A stretch of 28,341 nucleotides of DNA. It comes from DASUTW01 sp035513995. Its GTDB lineage: Bacteria; Actinomycetota; UBA4738; CALAEC01. Below the pieces are notes generated by a model. It saw nothing but the letters and a program-made list of their open reading frames with translations, did no database searches and was not told where the DNA came from. Of this stretch, positions 24,017 through 28,341 are shown piece after piece (within the stretch, counting starts at the first letter, position 1; the number at the start of each line of letters is the position of its first letter). The DNA lies in assembly GCA_035513995.1 (NCBI GenBank), contig DATKBL010000134.1, forward strand, positions 1 through 28,341, written 5' to 3'. Both the position numbers and the translations under genes were made by a program.

Positions 24017-24882
24017 CAGGAGGAGCCTCCGGCCTCGGGAGCGGCCTCGGGAGCGGCCTCGGGAGCGGCCTCGGGAGCGGCCTCACCTTCCTCGGAGGGG
24101 GCCTTCTGAGCTCCCGGCTCCTCGGTCACCTCGGCCATCTCCTTCTCGTCGGTCACGAGCGCGCCGGTCGAGGCTCCCCTGGAGATGCCGGCGAGGGCGC
24201 GGGCCCGCGCGCGCTCGGTCTCCTGCTCCTCCTGGGGGATCTCGTCTCCGTGGTACACCCAGACCTGCACGCCGATCATCCCGAACGTCGTCCTGGCCTC
24301 GGCCAGGCCGTAGTCGATCTTCGCCCGGAGAGTATGGAGGGGCACCCGCCCCTCGCGGTACCACTCGCGGCGGGACATCTCCATGCCGCCCAGCCGGCCG
24401 CTGCACTGCACTCGGACCCCGAGGGCACCCGACCGCATCGCGGTCTGCACGGCCCGACGCATCGCCCTGCGGAACGAGACCCGGCCCTTGAGCTGCTCGG
24501 AGACGCCCTGGGCGAGCAGGGTGGCGTCGGTCTCGGGGCGAGAGTCGGTGGCCGCCACGTTGAGGTCCTCGACGTTCACCGAGACGCGCTTGGCGGTGAT
24601 CCGCTCGAGGTCCTTGCGCACCCGCTCGACCTCGGAGCCCTTCCGGCCGATCACGATCCCCGGCCGGGCCGTGCGGATGTTCACCTCGATCTGATCGCCA
24701 CCCTTGCGATCGATGATGATCTCGGAGATCCCCGCCCGCGACAGGTGCAGCTTGATGTAGTCCCGGATCTTGATGTCCTCATGGAGCGACTGCGCGTACT
24801 CCTTCTTGTTCGCGTACCACTTCGAGCGCCATGGGTAGATGACGCCGAGGCGGAACCCGTACGGGTTAATCTTCTGCCCCAC
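24016..24882 (-). CDS. rpsC: 30S ribosomal protein S3 with long repetitive C-terminal tail
   Basis: S3 forms part of the mRNA entry channel and helicase. The 288-residue protein begins at GTG 24882 (GQKINPYGFRLG), with AGGAGG upstream. It has the KH domain with EIIIDRKGGDQIEV and GIVIGRKGSEVERVR, then GVRVQCSGRLGG. The core ends near residue 218. The remaining 70 residues are a low-complexity tail, closing with four and a half APEA-type repeats encoded by a 12-base tandem repeat. Its start overlaps the rplV stop by 17 bases in another frame. Confidence 0.97.
   Translation of the reverse strand: MGQKINPYGFRLGVIYPWRSKWYANKKEYAQSLHEDIKIRDYIKLHLSRAGISEIIIDRKGGDQIEVNIRTARPGIVIGRKGSEVERVRKDLERITAKRVSVNVEDLNVAATDSRPETDATLLAQGVSEQLKGRVSFRRAMRRAVQTAMRSGALGVRVQCSGRLGGMEMSRREWYREGRVPLHTLRAKIDYGLAEARTTFGMIGVQVWVYHGDEIPQEEQETERARARALAGISRGASTGALVTDEKEMAEVTEEPGAQKAPSEEGEAAPEAAPEAAPEAAPEAGGSS
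24031..24084 (-). repeat. 12-base tandem repeat inside the end of rpsC
   Basis: The plus-strand unit ggcctcgggagc occurs four and a half times without a mismatch, and it encodes a Pro-Glu-Ala-Ala repeat in the S3 tail. The in-frame unit keeps the reading frame whatever the copy number, so it can vary by slippage. Confidence 0.95.
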
Positions 24883-25222
24883 CGGGCACCTCCTCGGTCC
24901 CAACGATCACGGTGATGTGGCTCGTCCGCTTGTCGATCCTCGTGGCGCGCCCCATCGCGCGGGGGCGGAACCGACGCAGCGTCGGCCCCTCGTCCACGTA
25001 CGCCTTCATCACGAAGAGGTTGGCGGGGACGACGCCCGGCACCTGGCCGGCGTTGGCCACGGCGGACTCGAGGGTCTTGGCCACCGCCTCGTTCACCCCG
25101 TATGGGGTGAAGCGCAGGATCCGCCGGGCCTCCTCCACGTGCTTCCCGCGGATGAGGTCGACGACCCGCCGCGCCTTCCTCGGCGCGACCCTCACGTATT
25201 TGGCGCTCGCTCTGGCTTCCAT
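24866..25222 (-). CDS. rplV: 50S ribosomal protein L22
   Basis: L22 lines the exit tunnel constriction. The 118-residue protein includes AKYVRVAPRKARRVVDLIRGKHVEEA, FTPYGVNEAVAKTLESAVANA, and the beta hairpin LRRFRPRAMGRATRIDKRTSHITVIV. It starts six bases after rpsS. The stop is a TAA located 17 bases inside the start of rpsC. Confidence 0.98.
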   Translation of the reverse strand: MEARASAKYVRVAPRKARRVVDLIRGKHVEEARRILRFTPYGVNEAVAKTLESAVANAGQVPGVVPANLFVMKAYVDEGPTLRRFRPRAMGRATRIDKRTSHITVIVGTEEVPGGAED

Positions 25223-25228
25223 CAGCTC

Positions 25229-25513
25229 CTACTTCAGCGACGTGCTTCTCTCGGTGTGGTGCCCGTGCGTGCGGAAGGTCCGCGTCGGCGCGAACTCCCC
25301 CAGCTTGTGGCCGACCATGCCCTCGGTGATGAACACCGGGACGTGCTTCCTGCCGTCGTGGACGGCGATCGTGTGCCCGACCATCTCGGGGATGATCGTG
25401 GAGCGGCGCGACCACGTGCGAATCACCCGCTTGTCGCCGCGCTGGTTCATCTCCTCGACCTTGCCCAGGAGGTGGTCGTCCACGAACGGTCCCTTCTTCA
25501 ACGATCTCGGCAT
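25229..25513 (-). CDS. rpsS: 30S ribosomal protein S19
   Basis: S19 is on the 30S head and contacts tRNA. The 94-residue protein starts PRSLKKGPFVDDHLL and has TWSRRSTIIPEMVGHTIAVHDGRKHVPVFITEGMVGHKLGEFAPTR in separate conserved blocks, ending in a basic tail. It starts three bases after the rplB stop. Confidence 0.98.
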   Translation of the reverse strand: MPRSLKKGPFVDDHLLGKVEEMNQRGDKRVIRTWSRRSTIIPEMVGHTIAVHDGRKHVPVFITEGMVGHKLGEFAPTRTFRTHGHHTERSTSLK

Positions 25514-25516
25514 GCC

Positions 25517-26347
25517 TCAGCCCCTTCCCTTGCCGCGACGGCGGACGATGTAGCGGTCGGAGGCCTTCCCCTTCTTGCGGGTGCGGCCCTCCTTCTTACC
25601 CCACGGGCTCGTGGGGTGCCGGCCGCCCGAGGACTTGCCCTCGCCGCCGCCGAGCGGGTGATCAACGGGGTTCATCGCCACGCCGCGGACCTTCGGACGC
25701 TTGCCGCGCCAGCGGTTCCGGCCGGCCTTCCCCCAGGAGATCAGCTCGTGCTCGGGGTTGCCGACCGCCCCGACCGAGGCCCGGCACTGCGCCTCGACCA
25801 GCCGCATCTCTCCGGAGGGCATGCGGAGCTGGGCGTGCTTGCCCTCCTTGGCCATGATCTGGACGGAAGCCCCGGCCGACCGTGCCATCTTCGCGCCGCC
25901 TCCGGGCCGGAGCTCCACGGCGTGCACGATCGTCCCCACCGGGATGTTGGCCAGCGGCAGGGCGTTCCCCGCCTTGATGTCGGCCCCGGGCCCCGAGGCC
26001 ACCGTGTCGCCGACCGCCAGACCCTGGGGCGCGAGGATGTAACGCTTCTCGCCGTCCGCATAGTGGAGGAGGGCGATCCGCGCGCTCCGGTTCGGGTCGT
26101 ACTCGATCGCCGCGACCTTGGCCGGGACGCCGTCCTTGTTGCGCCGGAAGTCGATCACTCGGTAGCGCCGCTTGTGGCCGCCCCCTCGACGCCGAGACGT
26201 AATGCGGCCGTAAGCGTTTCGGCCACCCTTCTTCGGCAGCGACTGGGTGAGCGACTTCTCGGGCCGGCCCTTCGTGATCTCCGAGAAGTCGGAGACCGAG
26301 GACCCGCGCCGGCCCGGCGTCGTCGGCTTGTACTTCCTGACGGCCAT
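25517..26347 (-). CDS. rplB: 50S ribosomal protein L2
   Basis: L2 is needed for subunit joining and peptidyl transfer. The 276-residue protein has the N-terminal PTTPGRRG, GGRNAYGRITSRRRGGGHKRRYR, and the C-terminal signature with NPVDHPLGGGEG and PWGKKEGRTRKKGKASDRYIVRRR. The ATG is directly next to the rplW stop. Length is normal. Confidence 0.98.
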   Translation of the reverse strand: MAVRKYKPTTPGRRGSSVSDFSEITKGRPEKSLTQSLPKKGGRNAYGRITSRRRGGGHKRRYRVIDFRRNKDGVPAKVAAIEYDPNRSARIALLHYADGEKRYILAPQGLAVGDTVASGPGADIKAGNALPLANIPVGTIVHAVELRPGGGAKMARSAGASVQIMAKEGKHAQLRMPSGEMRLVEAQCRASVGAVGNPEHELISWGKAGRNRWRGKRPKVRGVAMNPVDHPLGGGEGKSSGGRHPTSPWGKKEGRTRKKGKASDRYIVRRRGKGRG

Positions 26348-26635
26348 CTACTGCTCCTCGAAGATGTCGATGGTGTCGCCGGGGGCGAGCTTCACGATGG
26401 CCCGCTTCTCATCGGGGCGTTTCCCGTAGGTGAAGCGGAACCTCGTCTTCTTCCCCCTGCGCTGGAGGGTGTTGACCTTCAGCACCCGGACGTTCCAGAT
26501 CTGCTCGACCGCCTGCTTGATCTCGCTCTTGCTCGCGTCCTTGTGGACGAGGAAGGTGTACTGATTCGCCTCGAGGCCCGCGTAGGACTTCTCGGAGACG
26601 ACCGGCCGGACGATCACGTCGCGCGCGCTCTTCAC
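26348..26635 (-). CDS. rplW: 50S ribosomal protein L23
   Basis: L23 is the docking site for trigger factor and SRP at the tunnel exit. The 95-residue protein has SARDVIVRPVVSEKSYAGLEANQYTFLV and ASKSEIKQAVEQIWNVRVLKVNTLQRRGK. It starts at GTG, overlapping the rplD stop (GTGA). Confidence 0.98.
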   Translation of the reverse strand: MKSARDVIVRPVVSEKSYAGLEANQYTFLVHKDASKSEIKQAVEQIWNVRVLKVNTLQRRGKKTRFRFTYGKRPDEKRAIVKLAPGDTIDIFEEQ

Positions 26636-27246
26636 GGCCGCACCGCCCCCAGGGCCTCCTTGGTGAACACGAGCCAGTCGGCCGAGAGCGCGTCGTAGGT
26701 CGACAGCCCTCCCGGGTAGACGAGCTTCACGTACCCCAGGTTGCGGAACGACCTCTCCACGGCCTCGTCGGGCGCCCCGATCACGAGCAGGATGCGCCCG
26801 TCGAGCCCAAGGGCACCGACCAGGTCCGCGGCGTCCCGCGTCTTCGGCCCGTCGAAGGAGAGCTCGTCCAGGATCTTGATCCGCCCCTCACGCGCCCGGT
26901 CGGACAGCGCCGATCGGAGCGCCAGGCGCTTCATCTTTCGGTTGACCCGCTGGGAGTGATCCCTGGGCTTGGGGCCGTGCGCGACCCCGCCGCCGACCCA
27001 CAGCGGCGACCTGATCGAGCCATGCCGCGCGCGGCCCGTGCCCTTCTGCCGCCAGGGCTTCCGTCCGCCGCCCCGCACCTCGGCGCGGGTCTTCGTCGAG
27101 TGCGTCCCCGCACGCGCGGCCGCGGCGCCGGCCACCACGACCTGGTGCATCACGGCCAGGTTGGGCTCGATCCCGAACACGGCCGGGTCGAGATCGACGT
27201 CGCCCACCTTCTTGCCGGAGCGATCGAGCACGTCCACGCTCGCCAT
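26632..27246 (-). CDS. rplD: 50S ribosomal protein L4
   Basis: L4 lines the exit tunnel with L22, and in E. coli represses the S10 operon. The 204-residue protein has the loop segments GTHSTKTRAEVRGGGRKPWRQKGTGRARHGS and PLWVGGGVAHGPKPRDHSQRVNRKMK, and a C-terminal domain with LDELSFDGPKTRDA. The ATG shares one base with the rplC stop (TGATG). Confidence 0.98.
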   Translation of the reverse strand: MASVDVLDRSGKKVGDVDLDPAVFGIEPNLAVMHQVVVAGAAAARAGTHSTKTRAEVRGGGRKPWRQKGTGRARHGSIRSPLWVGGGVAHGPKPRDHSQRVNRKMKRLALRSALSDRAREGRIKILDELSFDGPKTRDAADLVGALGLDGRILLVIGAPDEAVERSFRNLGYVKLVYPGGLSTYDALSADWLVFTKEALGAVRP

Positions 27247-27887
27247 CAGGCCCCCACCTTCGCCTTCACGCCGGTGCGAACCATCACGAGCCCGCCGATC
27301 GGGCCGGGGATCGCGCCCCGCACGAGGAGGAGGTTCCGCTCCGGGTCGGTCTCCACGACCTCGAGGTTGAGGACGGTCACGCGCTCGTGGCCCATGTGCC
27401 CGGCCATCTTCATGCCCCGGAACACCCGCGAGGGCGTGGCGCACGCCCCGATCGCCCCGGGGGATCGGTCCTTCTTCTTCGTCCCGTGGCTGGCGCTGAG
27501 GCCCGAGAAGCCGTGCCGCTTCATCACGCCGGCGAAGCCCTTTCCCTTCGAGACTCCGATCACGTCGACGCGGTCGCCCGGGGCGAAGACGTCGGCCTTG
27601 ATCTCCTGGCCGGGCTCGTAGGTCCCGGCGTCGTCGGTCCGGAGCTCCACGACGTGCCGTGTCGGCTCGGTGCCGGCCTTCTCCGCGTGGCCCTTCATCG
27701 GCTTCGTCGCGCGTCCAGCGGGCTTGAACCCGAGCTGGACGGCCGTATAGCCGTCGGTCGCCTCGGTCTTCACCTGGAGCACCCGGTTCGGCCCCGCCAT
27801 GATCACCGTCACGGGCAGGGCGCGACCCTCGTCGGTGAACACCTGAGTCATGCCCAGCTTCTCCCCGAGGATGCCCTTGACGCTCAT
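27246..27887 (-). CDS. rplC: 50S ribosomal protein L3
   Basis: L3 starts large-subunit assembly, and its loop reaches the peptidyl-transferase centre. The 213-residue protein opens VKGILGEKLGMTQVF and has DRVDVIGVSKGKGFAGVMKRHGFSG, GSIGA replaced by PGAIGACATPSRVFRGMKMAGHMG, and an ending with LLLVRGAIPGPIGGLVMVR. The ATG overlaps the rpsJ stop (ATGA). Confidence 0.98.
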   Translation of the reverse strand: MSVKGILGEKLGMTQVFTDEGRALPVTVIMAGPNRVLQVKTEATDGYTAVQLGFKPAGRATKPMKGHAEKAGTEPTRHVVELRTDDAGTYEPGQEIKADVFAPGDRVDVIGVSKGKGFAGVMKRHGFSGLSASHGTKKKDRSPGAIGACATPSRVFRGMKMAGHMGHERVTVLNLEVVETDPERNLLLVRGAIPGPIGGLVMVRTGVKAKVGA

Positions 27888-28192
27888 AGCTTGATCTCGA
27901 TGTCCACGCCGGCCGCGAGGTTCAGGCGCTGGAGCTCCTGCACCGTCTTCGACGTCGCCTGATGGATGTCGATCAGGCGCTTGTGCGTCAGCATCTGGAA
28001 GTGCTCGCGGCTGTCCTTGTCCTTGTGGGGGGACCGGATCACCGTGAAGAGGGCGCGCTCGGTCGGCAGCGGGACCGGGCCCACGACCTTCGCCCCCGTC
28101 CGCTGCACGTGCTCCACGATCCCCCGCGCCGCCTCGTCGAGGACGCGGTGGTCGTAGGCCCTGAGCTTGATCCGGATCTTCGGTCCCGCCAT
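27884..28192 (-). CDS. rpsJ: 30S ribosomal protein S10
   Basis: S10 is on the 30S head and doubles as NusE in antitermination complexes. The 102-residue protein has KIRIKLRAYDHRVLDEAARGIVEHVQRTGA, then GPVPLPTERALFTVIRSPHKDKDSREHFQMLTHKRLIDI in order. It starts eight bases after the tuf stop, so the S10 operon here is probably read from tuf without its own promoter. Confidence 0.98.
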   Translation of the reverse strand: MAGPKIRIKLRAYDHRVLDEAARGIVEHVQRTGAKVVGPVPLPTERALFTVIRSPHKDKDSREHFQMLTHKRLIDIHQATSKTVQELQRLNLAAGVDIEIKL

Positions 28193-28200
28193 TCGCTCTC

Positions 28201-28341
<141 letters not shown>

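Overview
The window looks like a chromosomal housekeeping segment of a high-GC (about 70% by eye) member of the Actinomycetota. The RpoA protein closely resembles the mycobacterial type, and the gene order follows the actinobacterial arrangement: S10/spc/alpha ribosomal operons, truA, rplM-rpsI, glmM, glmS, acpS, nnr, alr, then tsaE-tsaB-rimI-tsaD. I cannot name a genus. Two departures from the usual order, the absence of infA and of rpsD, suggest a lineage outside the well-studied orders.

All genes but one lie on the minus strand, so transcription runs from the right end to the left. From right to left: the 3' end of tuf; the S10 operon (rpsJ, rplC, rplD, rplW, rplB, rpsS, rplV, rpsC, rplP, rpmC, rpsQ); the spc operon (rplN, rplX, rplE, rpsN, rpsH, rplF, rplR, rpsE, rpmD, rplO, secY, adk, map); a 204-base gap with a good promoter and a structured leader; the alpha-type operon (rpmJ, rpsM, rpsK, rpoA, rplQ, truA, rplM, rpsI). 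A small plus-strand DUF2007 gene separates this from glmM and glmS (amino-sugar synthesis for the cell wall), acpS (carrier-protein activation), nnr (NAD(P)HX repair) and alr (D-alanine for peptidoglycan).

The left 6.8 kb is a tightly packed chain: alr, an alpha/beta hydrolase, an S58-family peptidase, a family 4 uracil-DNA glycosylase, tsaE, tsaB, rimI, tsaD and a truncated NAD-dependent sugar-nucleotide epimerase. Each of its eight junctions overlaps by one or more bases, so the genes are probably one translationally coupled transcript. It mixes tRNA t6A synthesis, DNA repair, peptide hydrolysis and envelope-precursor functions.

There is no mobile element, CRISPR array, tRNA or rRNA gene, and no gene-free stretch longer than 204 bases. 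Most of the window is conventional. The points most worth a second look are the loss of infA and rpsD, the three-hairpin leader that now precedes the alpha operon, the extra genes inside the t6A operon, the zinc-ligand (C+) forms of L24, S14, L36 and Adk, and the acidic tails on S3 and L29.
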